Assembly (NCBI GenBank): GCA_019090455.1
Contig: JAHRWA010000030.1
Coordinates: 62,001-126,000, forward strand
Direction of reading: 5' to 3'
Length of the DNA stretch: 64,000 bases
Origin: Pseudomonadales bacterium
GTDB taxonomy: Bacteria > Pseudomonadota > Gammaproteobacteria > Pseudomonadales > DC-out160
Position 1 is the first letter of the stretch. Every line of letters starts with the position of its first letter. Shown one piece after another: positions 8,038 to 16,325 of this stretch. The translations under genes and the position numbers were made by a program. Under the pieces are notes generated by a model, which was given only the letters and a program-made list of their open reading frames with translations, was not told the origin of the DNA and searched no databases.

Positions 8038-9246
8038 TCAAAAGGAACTTAAAACAGTTTCGATTTGCTCTAGAGACCAGTCAATTTCTGATTTCGATAT
8101 CACTAACGGTGGAGCAAAGCGGACGACAGTATGATGAGTGTCTTTACTTAACAGTCCTTTTTCCATTAGCTTTTCACAAACATCCCTTGCTCCAACCACT
8201 TTTGGGTTCATATCCAACCCAATAAAAAGCCCCTTTCCCCTTACATCTTGCACCAACGCAGTATCTAAACCACTAACTATACGTCTAAGACCTGCCATGA
8301 AATAGTCTCCCATTTCCTGAGAGCGTTCCGACAATTTTTCTTCGACTATAATATCTAGTGCCTCTTTTGCCACAGACGCCGCCAAGGGATATCCGCCAAA
8401 AGTACTACCGTGATCTCCTGGGGTAAAAACTGACATCAAATCATTATTAGCGAGAAATAACGAGACGGGAAGCAGGCCTCCACCTAGGGCCTTGCCTAAA
8501 ATCAAACCATCGGGCTGTATTCTTTCATGCTGATAGGCCATTAGTTTTCCCGTTCGACCAAGCCCACATTGCACTTCATCGCAAATCAATAACACTTGGT
8601 TCTTTCCACAGAGATCGGCACATTTCTGCAAATAACCTTCTGGCGGTACAATAATACCGCCTTCGCCCTGAATCGGTTCCACTAAAAAAGCCGCGGTATT
8701 GGGAGAGATCGCCTTTTCTAACGCCTCAAAATCTCCGAATGGAACTTGCTTGAGGCCAGCAGGAAATGGCCCAAAACCGTTGCGATATTGATCTTCTGTA
8801 GACAGACCGACAATGGCGATAGTTCGACCATGAAAATTCCCCTCACAGGCAATAATTTCAGCCTGACCTTGCGCGACACCTTTTCGAGTGTAGGCCCATT
8901 TTCTCGCGGCCTTGAGAGCCGTTTCTACCGCCTCGGCTCCAGTATTCATTGGCAGCGCTTTTTCGAAATCCGTGAGATCACACGCCCTTTTTAGAAAGCT
9001 GCCCAGTACCGTAGAATAATAAGCCCGAGAAACAACGCCTAACTTTGCCGCTTGATTTTGTAGCACCTTGACCAATCGCGGATGGCAGTGCCCATGACTT
9101 ACGGCTGAATATGCGCTCATCATATCCAGGTAACGCTTACCGTTTTCGTCCCAGACATACACACCTTCACCGCGTTCAATTGCCACGGGTAACGGTGCAT
9201 AATTTTCCGCACCATAGGTATTTTCCAGCGCAATTGATTTAGACAT
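8038..9246 (-). CDS. rocD: Ornithine aminotransferase RocD
   Basis: PLP-dependent class III aminotransferase converting ornithine and 2-oxoglutarate to glutamate semialdehyde (P5C) and glutamate. The 402-residue protein shows the family marks: YLDMMSAYSAVSHGHCHP near the N terminus, the LPMNTGAEAVETALKAARKW phosphate-binding region, LICDEVQCGLGRTG with the PLP-ring aspartate, and LGKALGGG with the Schiff-base lysine. NTGAEAVETA and the neighbouring arginase favour RocD over ArgD. The second of two adjacent ATGs (9246) is six bases from GGAGG and is my choice; the first would be only three bases away. It follows rocF by 25 bases, an arginase-aminotransferase operon. Confidence 0.92.
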   Translation of the reverse strand: MSKSIALENTYGAENYAPLPVAIERGEGVYVWDENGKRYLDMMSAYSAVSHGHCHPRLVKVLQNQAAKLGVVSRAYYSTVLGSFLKRACDLTDFEKALPMNTGAEAVETALKAARKWAYTRKGVAQGQAEIIACEGNFHGRTIAIVGLSTEDQYRNGFGPFPAGLKQVPFGDFEALEKAISPNTAAFLVEPIQGEGGIIVPPEGYLQKCADLCGKNQVLLICDEVQCGLGRTGKLMAYQHERIQPDGLILGKALGGGLLPVSLFLANNDLMSVFTPGDHGSTFGGYPLAASVAKEALDIIVEEKLSERSQEMGDYFMAGLRRIVSGLDTALVQDVRGKGLFIGLDMNPKVVGARDVCEKLMEKGLLSKDTHHTVVRFAPPLVISKSEIDWSLEQIETVLSSF

Positions 9247-9271
9247 CATTAACCTCCGTTGTTTTTAAGAT

Positions 9272-10135
9272 TCAATGCAAAAGCGAGTGAATTAATTTCG
9301 AAGCCACAGCAGCGGTACGCCCATCACAATCAAAATCCGGATTGAGCTCAGCGATTTCAATAGCCTTCAATTTTTCACTATAAGGAAGTGATCGTAATAC
9401 GGATAAGAGTTCATCCACGATCAGGCCATCGGGTTCGGGTACGGATACACCAGGCGCGTCAATAGGATCCAATGCATCCAAATCAATACTGACTCCGAAT
9501 CCGGTGGGACAAGAAGACACTTTCTTATAGGCCAGAGACAAGACTCGCGGTAAACCTAATTGATTCACCTGCTCCATCGTGTAGAAACTCACGCCTTTCT
9601 CTCTCAGCAGCTGCAGCTCCATTGATTCATAGCTCCTCACTCCCACCAAACAAGTATGCTGCGGTGAGAATACAGATCCGTGATGACCCCGCCCCAGCAA
9701 TCGAGCCCCTCCTGCACCCAACAAACACGCTACCGGCATACCATGGATATTGCCACTGGCACTGGATACCGGTGTATGTGAATCCATATGCGCATCAATC
9801 CATAACATGCCCACCGCCCCACGCTGCGCTTGCGCCACGCCGGACCAAGTGCCAATAGCGCAAGAATGATCGCCACCAATAACAACAGGGAAATGTTGAT
9901 GACTTATAATTTTTCGGACACGCTCTCTCAGCCTTCGACTATAACCACGCACTAAAGCGGTATTCGAAGATGAACCCAACAGGTGTTCCTGTTCGATGCC
10001 ATTCCAATGGATATGATGCTGCGACGACTGCTGCAGCGCGACGAAGGCTTTGCTCCTAAAAAAATCAGGCCCCTGTCGGCAACCACGATGCTTGCCACCC
10101 ACACTACAGGCAGCACCTACGATTTCAATATTCAT
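9272..10135 (-). CDS. rocF: Arginase RocF
   Basis: Hydrolyses arginine to ornithine and urea with a binuclear manganese centre. The three metal-binding motifs are present in order: GGDHSCAIG, WIDAHMDSHTP and SIDLDALDP, together with IHGMPVA and the C-terminal AIEIAELNPDFD. Starting at 10135 gives 287 residues and the usual opening (MNIEIVGAACSVGG); an in-frame upstream start at 10198 would add 21 residues that do not look like the family. No clear ribosome site precedes 10135. The next gene, rocD, uses its product ornithine. It lies behind moeA on the same strand with 87 bases between, so it may have its own promoter. Confidence 0.9.
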   Translation of the reverse strand: MNIEIVGAACSVGGKHRGCRQGPDFFRSKAFVALQQSSQHHIHWNGIEQEHLLGSSSNTALVRGYSRRLRERVRKIISHQHFPVVIGGDHSCAIGTWSGVAQAQRGAVGMLWIDAHMDSHTPVSSASGNIHGMPVACLLGAGGARLLGRGHHGSVFSPQHTCLVGVRSYESMELQLLREKGVSFYTMEQVNQLGLPRVLSLAYKKVSSCPTGFGVSIDLDALDPIDAPGVSVPEPDGLIVDELLSVLRSLPYSEKLKAIEIAELNPDFDCDGRTAAVASKLIHSLLH

Positions 10136-10222
10136 GAATAAAGTATAGCTGGGAGAGAGGAGGTAGGGAGATAACGAAGCGACACCGAACGGTATCAAAA
10201 ATGATAATACTCTGATTTAAAA

Positions 10223-11503
10223 CTAATTAAGCACCGAATCGTAAGCAATAAAATCAATCATTGCACCCTGCTCAACCGTGCCGCCTATAGGCAATATAGC
10301 GAATCCATCCCCCCAAGCCGCAGAGGCCAATACGCCCGAGCTTTGATTTGGATAAATCACAACTCGGGTTTCACCTAATTCATCCACTTCCATTTTCGCC
10401 CGTAAATACTCTTGTCGAGTCCCTGGCTTTTTAATCGCAAACCCCGCCTTGACCTTTAGCTTCATGGGATGCCATTGATTGCTACCTTGCAGCTTCAATA
10501 AATAGGGACGAGCAATGATGCAATAAGTCACAAACACGGCAGCTGGATTACCCGGCAACCCCAAAAACGGTACTCCCTTTACGTCTCCAAAAGCTAAAGG
10601 TTTACCCGGCTTAATCGCCAATTTCCACAGACGTAATGACCCGAGTTTTTCAACCGCGCTCTTAACATAATCCTCTTCGCCCACAGACACACCACCGCAT
10701 GACACGATGCAATCGGCCTTCTGCGAACCTTCAGTTAAGGCTAATTCCGTCTCTTCGGCAGTATCACCCACTACACCCAAATCGACTAATTCAAACCCCT
10801 TCCCTTTGACTAACCCCGTTAACGTATAGCGATTGGAATTAAAAATTTGTCCCTTTTCTAACCCATGGCCCGGATCTATCAACTCATCACCGGTGGATAA
10901 AATTGCGATTTTCAGTCTCCGAAAAACCGGAATAGTGGCGATACCCACGGATGCGAGTAGACCTAAATCCTGTGCCCGCAACTTTTTGCCTTTAGCGACC
11001 ACTACAGAATCTTTTCGAATATCTTGTCCTTTTGGTCGAATGTGTTCGCCTAGCATCGGCTTTGCAGAAAAACTCACTCGGCCCTCAATCACTCCGCCCT
11101 TAATCACCTGGGCACTTTCTTGCATTACAATCGCATCAGCGCCTTGCGGTACTTCAGCTCCTGTGAAAATCCGAGCAACTGACTTTGATTCTAGATCCAT
11201 CGGAGCGCAGCCTGCAGGAATACGCTGGCTAATCGGAAGAGTCACTACATCATTGCTATCAGAACTAAGAATGTTAGAACCAGGGTTATCAAAATCCGCA
11301 ATACAAACAGCGTAGCCATCCATCGCGCTATTATCGGCGGGTGGCACGTCCACCAACGAAATTTGGTTTTTTGCTAGCACTCGACCCAGCGCATTCGCCA
11401 AGGAAACCATCTCAACATCCACGATAGGTGAAACCGACTCTAGCAGTTGATTCAACGCATCTGCTACCGGTGTTAATCCAGGTCTACCATTACTTACCAA
11501 CAC
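10223..11503 (-). CDS. moeA: Molybdopterin molybdenumtransferase MoeA
   Basis: Inserts molybdate into adenylylated molybdopterin in molybdenum cofactor synthesis. The 426-residue protein has the MoeA layout: an N-terminal part with PPADNSAMDGYAV, the central MoCF-binding domain with STGDELIDPG, SCGGVSVGEEDYV and PGKPLAFG, GLPGNPAAVFVTY, and a C-terminal beta domain (about residues 340-426). It starts at a GTG with GGAG four bases upstream; a TTG one codon later is equally possible. It lies 52 bases after moaB, forming a moaB-moeA unit downstream of moaA. Confidence 0.95.
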   Translation of the reverse strand: MLVSNGRPGLTPVADALNQLLESVSPIVDVEMVSLANALGRVLAKNQISLVDVPPADNSAMDGYAVCIADFDNPGSNILSSDSNDVVTLPISQRIPAGCAPMDLESKSVARIFTGAEVPQGADAIVMQESAQVIKGGVIEGRVSFSAKPMLGEHIRPKGQDIRKDSVVVAKGKKLRAQDLGLLASVGIATIPVFRRLKIAILSTGDELIDPGHGLEKGQIFNSNRYTLTGLVKGKGFELVDLGVVGDTAEETELALTEGSQKADCIVSCGGVSVGEEDYVKSAVEKLGSLRLWKLAIKPGKPLAFGDVKGVPFLGLPGNPAAVFVTYCIIARPYLLKLQGSNQWHPMKLKVKAGFAIKKPGTRQEYLRAKMEVDELGETRVVIYPNQSSGVLASAAWGDGFAILPIGGTVEQGAMIDFIAYDSVLN

Positions 11504-11555
11504 AGCTCTCCTTCATTCAGATAACGACATTCATAGGGTAACGAAGGTCAAAGAT

Positions 11556-12110
11556 TTACCCGCGCGATTCACATTCTTTGCTATCCTCTATTCGATGGGC
11601 CGTCACTAGCCCAACAAAGTTACAAGGTTTGTGGCGTGAATCAAGCTGCTCTTTGATAATATGCTGCCAACCTGTGCGGCAGGCGTTTGTCGAACCGGGC
11701 ATGCAAAAAATCACTTTATTATTAGCAATACCGGCAATGGCTCGTGATTGGATAGTGGAGGTACCGATATCATCATGAGAAACGGCGCGAAACAGTTCCC
11801 CAAAACCTGTAACGTCTTTATCAAACAACGGCGACAATGCTTCGGGGGTACTATCTCTGCCCGAAAATCCGGTTCCTCCCGTCACTAACACAATCTCCAC
11901 TACGGTATCCGCAATCCAATTGGAAACCACAGAACGCATTTGGTAAACATCATCAATGACAATGGTTTTAGCTGCGAGCTTATGACCAGCTTCTTGCAAC
12001 GATTCCACTAAATGCTGACCCGACGTATCCGTTTCTTCAGTGCGAGTATCCGATACAGTTAACACTGCAATATTTAAAGGAACAAAATTGGTTGTATCAA
12101 CGTGACCCAT
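11556..12110 (-). CDS. moaB: Molybdenum cofactor biosynthesis protein MoaB
   Basis: Member of the MoaB/Mog family, which adenylylates molybdopterin or assists that step. The 184-residue product contains the MoCF-binding marks AVLTVSDTR, VTGGTGFSGRDSTPEA and FCMPGSTNACRTGW. A good GAGGTG site lies five bases before the ATG. It sits between moaA and moeA on the same strand, matching a cofactor gene group. Confidence 0.93.
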   Translation of the reverse strand: MGHVDTTNFVPLNIAVLTVSDTRTEETDTSGQHLVESLQEAGHKLAAKTIVIDDVYQMRSVVSNWIADTVVEIVLVTGGTGFSGRDSTPEALSPLFDKDVTGFGELFRAVSHDDIGTSTIQSRAIAGIANNKVIFCMPGSTNACRTGWQHIIKEQLDSRHKPCNFVGLVTAHRIEDSKECESRG

Positions 12111-12242
12111 AAATTCACCTCTTACATTTTTGAATACAAATACTGTTTTAAAAACTAACAGAGTTGAAAACTGAAAGTGTCAAATGACATGACTGAACGA
12201 GAATCCGTCACTAAAAAGAAATACAAACTAAAGGAAATAAAA

Positions 12243-13247
12243 CTAACCACCGGTAGTATTCATAAAGCGCACGATTTGAGGCTCGTCTGACAGATCGAAA
12301 TAATGTTTCTCTGGCTTTAGATCCATTGATTTGATAATGGCATCTTTCAGTTTATCCATATCACCAGGGTGGGCTCGAACCAACGCCCTCAAATCCACAG
12401 AATGCTCATTCCCAAGGCACAATAACAACCGACCCTCAGCCGTCACACGAACCCGATTGCAGGTACTGCAAAAGTTATGACTATGAGGGGATATAAATCC
12501 GATACGAGTTTTCCCACCTGACTGCAAACGATAATATCGTGAAGGGCCGCTAGTGGTGTCAGAACTGGACATCAATGGGTAACGAGCCTCTATCACCTTG
12601 ATGATTGCCTCACTGGACATATAGGATTCCTCCCTGGAATGCTCATCTATATATCCCAATGGCATTTCTTCAATAAAGGATATATCGATTCCCTTGGCAA
12701 TAACGAATTCAACCAAATCTATAATTTCATCGTCATTTCGGCCTTTCAGTATCACAGCGTTCAGTTTTATTTTTTCAAAACCCGCCTGAATGGCAGACTC
12801 GATTCCCAGTAAGACTTTGTCCAGAGACCCGGTTCGCGTTAGCTGACGAAACCGCTCTACATTTAGACTGTCTAAACTAATATTAATACGCTTAACGCCA
12901 GCCTCCCGCAAAGGCACCGCAAACTTAGTAAGCTGGGAACCGTTGGTAGTGAGAACAAGCTCATCTAATCCATCCAACTTGCCTAACTTATCCACCAGGG
13001 AAATCATATTTTTGCGAACTAAGGGTTCACCGCCGGTTAAGCGAATTTTAGAAACACCCAACTCCACGAACGCTTGAGCGATCCACTCAATTTCTTCCAG
13101 GCTAAGAATCTGCTCTCGAGGAAGAAACGTCATTTCTTCACTCATGCAATAGACACAGCGAAAATCGCATCTATCAGTTAAAGAAATGCGGACGTAATTC
13201 ACTTCACGCTGAAAGCGATCCACTAATGCCGACATGGGTTTTTTCAT
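12243..13247 (-). CDS. moaA: GTP 3',8-cyclase MoaA
   Basis: Radical SAM enzyme that, with MoaC, turns GTP into cyclic pyranopterin monophosphate, the first step of molybdopterin synthesis. The radical SAM cluster motif is CDFRCVYC (CxxxCxxC), the second cluster cysteines are in the [21 protein letters not shown] stretch, and the protein ends in the Gly-Gly tail (NTTGG) required in the family. I choose the ATG at 13247 ([12 protein letters not shown]) because it puts the cluster at the same distance from the N terminus as in E. coli MoaA; in-frame ATG at 13313 or TTG at 13340 would add 22-31 residues and cannot be excluded, as no start has a strong ribosome site. Confidence 0.95.
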   Translation of the reverse strand: MKKPMSALVDRFQREVNYVRISLTDRCDFRCVYCMSEEMTFLPREQILSLEEIEWIAQAFVELGVSKIRLTGGEPLVRKNMISLVDKLGKLDGLDELVLTTNGSQLTKFAVPLREAGVKRINISLDSLNVERFRQLTRTGSLDKVLLGIESAIQAGFEKIKLNAVILKGRNDDEIIDLVEFVIAKGIDISFIEEMPLGYIDEHSREESYMSSEAIIKVIEARYPLMSSSDTTSGPSRYYRLQSGGKTRIGFISPHSHNFCSTCNRVRVTAEGRLLLCLGNEHSVDLRALVRAHPGDMDKLKDAIIKSMDLKPEKHYFDLSDEPQIVRFMNTTGG

Positions 13248-13556
13248 GGCAGTCTCGTTTTTGGAAGCCGCACGCTGAGAGGGTATGGATGTAGGAGGTG
13301 TTTTCGTATGCATACTCTTGAAATCAATGTAATGAAACAAAATCCTAGAGTAATCGGCAATCGTGGATAGATAAGCCGAAAATCACCCGTCTAGAGTATC
13401 TAAATTTCACTTAAATTGCACCTGTCGGAGGGATTACAAATGACCTCTATCATGATTCTCTATGCTGTAATCACTGACTTTTCACGCCAAAACAAACATT
13501 CAGAACAATCCCGAAAGCAGCAGGCTTTTCGCCTCAATACCCACCGTCAATCAAGC

Positions 13557-14441
13557 TTACCTGCTGAATGCCTTACATAAAGTAACCCAGCGCTCTATGG
13601 CTAAACTTTGGTATTTCTGTTTATGCAGCACGAAATAGAATTGCCTTTTAAAATTACGCTGAGGTACATTGAGCTGAATTAATGAACGCCGTCTAAATGC
13701 CTCTTTAAGCACAACCTGAGATAGGCACCCTATCCCTAAGTCAGCCTCAACTGCGCGTTTAATGGCTTCGGTGTGCTGTAATTCCAAAGCCACATTGAGA
13801 TCAGGCAGAATGCCATGCATCGCCCGATCGAACGTTTGTCTCGTACCCGAGCCCGACTCTCGCAATATCCAAGCGGCTGCTAATAAATCTTTTTTCTTCA
13901 AACCCGCTTTATCGACATAGGCATGCGTCGAAGAACAAAATACAACCAACTCATCATCGCACCAAGGGGTTACATCCATATCCGGATGCTGCCACTCCCC
14001 TTCGATAAGCCCAATATCAAGCTCGAAATTTAAGACTTTTTGCGCGATATCCTCCGTATTGGCAACGGTTAACACCACCCTATCGCCAGGAAATTTTTCC
14101 ATATATTGCGCCATAATGCCCACAGCGATGTAATTGCCGATCGTTAGAGTCGCACCGACTTTGAGGTCACCGCAGCCAACCTGCCCCGTTAACACCGACT
14201 CTAGCTCTATAGCCTGCTGCATCAATGCTTCCGCCTTTGGTCGCACGCCTCTTCCAAAGGCGTTGAGTTGCAACTTTTTCCCTACTCGATCAAATAATTG
14301 AATATCAAATTGGGATTCAAATTCACTTAAGGCGCTACTTGCCGCCGACTGGGACATGGATAGCTGACTGGCAGCTTTCGTAATATTCTCCTCATTGGCG
14401 GTCGCTAAAAACACTTCCAACTGTCGCAGGCTATATCTCAT
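13557..14441 (-). CDS. finR: LysR-type regulator, FinR-like
   Basis: A 294-residue LysR-family protein: N-terminal winged HTH (about residues 1-62, with AASQLSMSQSAASSALSEFE and LFDR) and a periplasmic-binding-like effector domain (about 90-290). It faces fpr across a 160-base gap. In Pseudomonas the LysR protein FinR sits in this position and controls fpr in response to superoxide or other stress; by position and family I infer the same role. Several ATCTA/TAGAT motifs in the shared gap are candidate binding sites. Confidence 0.85.
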   Translation of the reverse strand: MRYSLRQLEVFLATANEENITKAASQLSMSQSAASSALSEFESQFDIQLFDRVGKKLQLNAFGRGVRPKAEALMQQAIELESVLTGQVGCGDLKVGATLTIGNYIAVGIMAQYMEKFPGDRVVLTVANTEDIAQKVLNFELDIGLIEGEWQHPDMDVTPWCDDELVVFCSSTHAYVDKAGLKKKDLLAAAWILRESGSGTRQTFDRAMHGILPDLNVALELQHTEAIKRAVEADLGIGCLSQVVLKEAFRRRSLIQLNVPQRNFKRQFYFVLHKQKYQSLAIERWVTLCKAFSR

Positions 14442-14480
14442 GTATCACCTCATTAGCCATCCCATCTACCGAAAAATCGA

Positions 14481-14533
14481 TAGATCTACAATCTATAAAA
14501 TATAATCTATTTATTAGATTATCTATATCTATT
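14481..14533. promoter_or_regulatory. Cluster of ATCTA/TAGAT motifs between finR and fpr
   Basis: This AT-rich stretch carries TAGATC at 14481, ATCTA at about 14485, 14491, 14505, 14521 and 14527, and a perfect 6-5-6 inverted repeat AATCTA-TTTAT-TAGATT at 14504-14520. The last fits the T-N11-A frame of LysR operators. It lies between the divergent starts, the expected place for FinR to bind. Confidence 0.6.
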
Positions 14534-14601
14534 TAACCTGTTTTACCGATATAGCAGCTTTGCGGTACAGTGTCTGCAATCACTCATTCAAGGTGGATAT
14601 C

Positions 14602-15372
14602 ATGGCCAGCTTCATTAAAGAACAAGTCACCAGCGTCACTCATTGGAACGAGACCCTATTCAGCTTTAAAACCAGCCGAGATCCGTCCTTTCGCTTTAAG
14701 AATGGCCATTTCATCATGATGGGGATAGAGCTAGAAGGGCGTCCATTACTTAGAGCCTACAGTATTGCCAGTGCTAATTACGAAGAAGAATTAGAGTTCT
14801 TCAGCATTAAGGTTCCCAATGGCCCACTCACGTCACAATTACAGCGCATAAAAATCGGAGACGAGATTCTACTCAGCAAAAAACCCACAGGTACTTTGTT
14901 GCAAGAAAACTTACTACCGGGAAAAAACCTATACCTTCTCAGCACCGGAACGGGTTTAGCACCCTTTATCAGCATCATCAAAGACCCAGAAGTTTACGAC
15001 CAATATGAGCGCATCATCCTCGTCCATGGCGTACGCTACGTATCAGAGTTAGCGTATAAAGATATTATCTCGGAACGCCTGCCCAACAATGAATTTTTTG
15101 GCGACGAGGTGCGAAACAAATTGACCTATTACCCTTCAGTCACACGAGAAGACTACGTCAATACCGGTCGTATCACAGAACTAATGATATCCGGAAAGCT
15201 CACTCAGGATATTGGCTTACCGGACTTCAATGTGAAGACAGATCGTTTTATGCTTTGCGGTAGTACTGCCATGTTAAAAGACTGCTGCGAGATTCTTAAT
15301 GATCTCGGCTTTGCCGAAGCCCGACGCGGGAATCAAGGCCACTACGTGATAGAGCGCGCCTTTGTTGGATGA
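14602..15372 (+). CDS. fpr: Ferredoxin-NADP reductase Fpr
   Basis: FAD enzyme that moves electrons between NADPH and ferredoxin or flavodoxin, used in Fe-S repair and oxidative stress defence. The 256-residue protein has the family order: FAD-binding RAYSIASANYEEELEFFSIKV, then the NADP-binding GTGLAPFISII, and MLCGSTAMLKD near the C terminus, ending GHYVIERAFVG. I start at 14602 (MASFIKEQ), eight bases after AAGGTGG; the earlier in-frame ATG at 14560 has no ribosome site. Its divergent neighbour is the LysR gene finR. A 17-bp tandem repeat begins at the stop codon. Confidence 0.95.
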   Translation: MASFIKEQVTSVTHWNETLFSFKTSRDPSFRFKNGHFIMMGIELEGRPLLRAYSIASANYEEELEFFSIKVPNGPLTSQLQRIKIGDEILLSKKPTGTLLQENLLPGKNLYLLSTGTGLAPFISIIKDPEVYDQYERIILVHGVRYVSELAYKDIISERLPNNEFFGDEVRNKLTYYPSVTREDYVNTGRITELMISGKLTQDIGLPDFNVKTDRFMLCGSTAMLKDCCEILNDLGFAEARRGNQGHYVIERAFVG

Positions 15373-15410
15373 TAATTAGAGTTGGATGATAATTAGCGCT
15401 GGATAATAAG
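15365..15410. repeat. 17-bp tandem repeat across the fpr stop codon
   Basis: TTGGATGATAATTAGAG at 15365-15381 is followed at once by TTGGATGATAATTAGCG (15 of 17 bases identical), then a partial third copy starting CTGGATAATAAG. The first copy contains the fpr stop TGA, so the duplication arose at the gene end. Confidence 0.8.
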
Positions 15411-15457
15411 TATTGTTGGGCGATGAATGATGTCGAGCAATAAAGAGAAAGAGGAGA

Positions 15458-16315
15458 TTAAGACCCCCGTCTTTCCTCCTCTTTGACTTGATCCCAACAC
15501 TCATCAAGACGCTCTAAATTCACATCACCTATTTTCTCATCATCACTTGTCAATATATCTTCAACGCGATTCAGTCGTCGAACGAATTTATTATTCGTAC
15601 TACGCAAAGCATCCTCGGCATCAATTTTCATATGGCGGCACAAATTAATACAGCAAAATAAGACATCGCCGATTTCACCCATCACTGCGTCGCGGCTATG
15701 CTCTTCTTCGATCGCCTCATTCAGCTCGGCGACTTCTTCATTCACCTTAGCCAACACCGGTTTTAGATCACTCCAATCAAAACCAAACTGCGCCGCTTTC
15801 TTTTGTAATTTAAGTGCTCTTAACATGGGCGCCATGGCCGTGGGGACATCATCGAGAATATGAGATGGCACATCTGAATCCTTTTCATTTGTCTTAGCCT
15901 TCTCACTCAACTTTTCTTGTGCTTTCACCTTATTCCAATTTTCAGCCACCTGCTCTTCTGTCACCACCGTTCCCGGTTTAATTCGGCTCTCTGCGGACCC
16001 GTCAGGAAACACGTGAGGGTGCCGGCGCAACAGCTTTTGATTCAGCATCTGAACAATTTCATCAAAATCGAAATGGGAAGCCTCCTTACCTATCTGCGCA
16101 TAGAGCATCACTTGCAACAAGAGGTCACCGACTTCTTCGCCCAGGTGTTGGTGATCTTTTTTTTCAATTGCATCCACCACTTCATAGGCTTCTTCAATGG
16201 TATAGGGCGCAATGGTCTCGTAAGTTTGCTTTACATCCCAAGGACATCCCGTTTCAGGATCTCTCAGACGTTCAATAATATAAAGCAATTTATCAATTGG
16301 CTTGTTAGAATTCAT
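15458..16315 (-). CDS. mazG: Nucleoside triphosphate pyrophosphohydrolase MazG
   Basis: Hydrolyses NTPs to NMP and pyrophosphate and affects ppGpp levels in E. coli. The 285-residue product has two MazG all-alpha domains: the first with GCPWDVKQTYETIAPYTIEEAYE and the metal-binding EEVGDLLLQV, the second with EEVAELNEAI and EIGDVLFCCINLCRH; a charged linker rich in Lys/Glu/Asp joins them. The start at 16315 lies eleven bases after the relA stop, so relA and mazG form an operon, as in other gammaproteobacteria. Confidence 0.94.
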   Translation of the reverse strand: MNSNKPIDKLLYIIERLRDPETGCPWDVKQTYETIAPYTIEEAYEVVDAIEKKDHQHLGEEVGDLLLQVMLYAQIGKEASHFDFDEIVQMLNQKLLRRHPHVFPDGSAESRIKPGTVVTEEQVAENWNKVKAQEKLSEKAKTNEKDSDVPSHILDDVPTAMAPMLRALKLQKKAAQFGFDWSDLKPVLAKVNEEVAELNEAIEEEHSRDAVMGEIGDVLFCCINLCRHMKIDAEDALRSTNNKFVRRLNRVEDILTSDDEKIGDVNLERLDECWDQVKEEERRGS

Positions 16316-16325
16316 AGGATACATC

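Noticed and set aside
13248-13556. Molybdenum cofactor riboswitch upstream of moaA
   Set aside because: Only a weak 7-bp inverted repeat (GATTACA/TGTAATC, 13432-13472) is visible; the known MoCo motif is not recognisable by eye.
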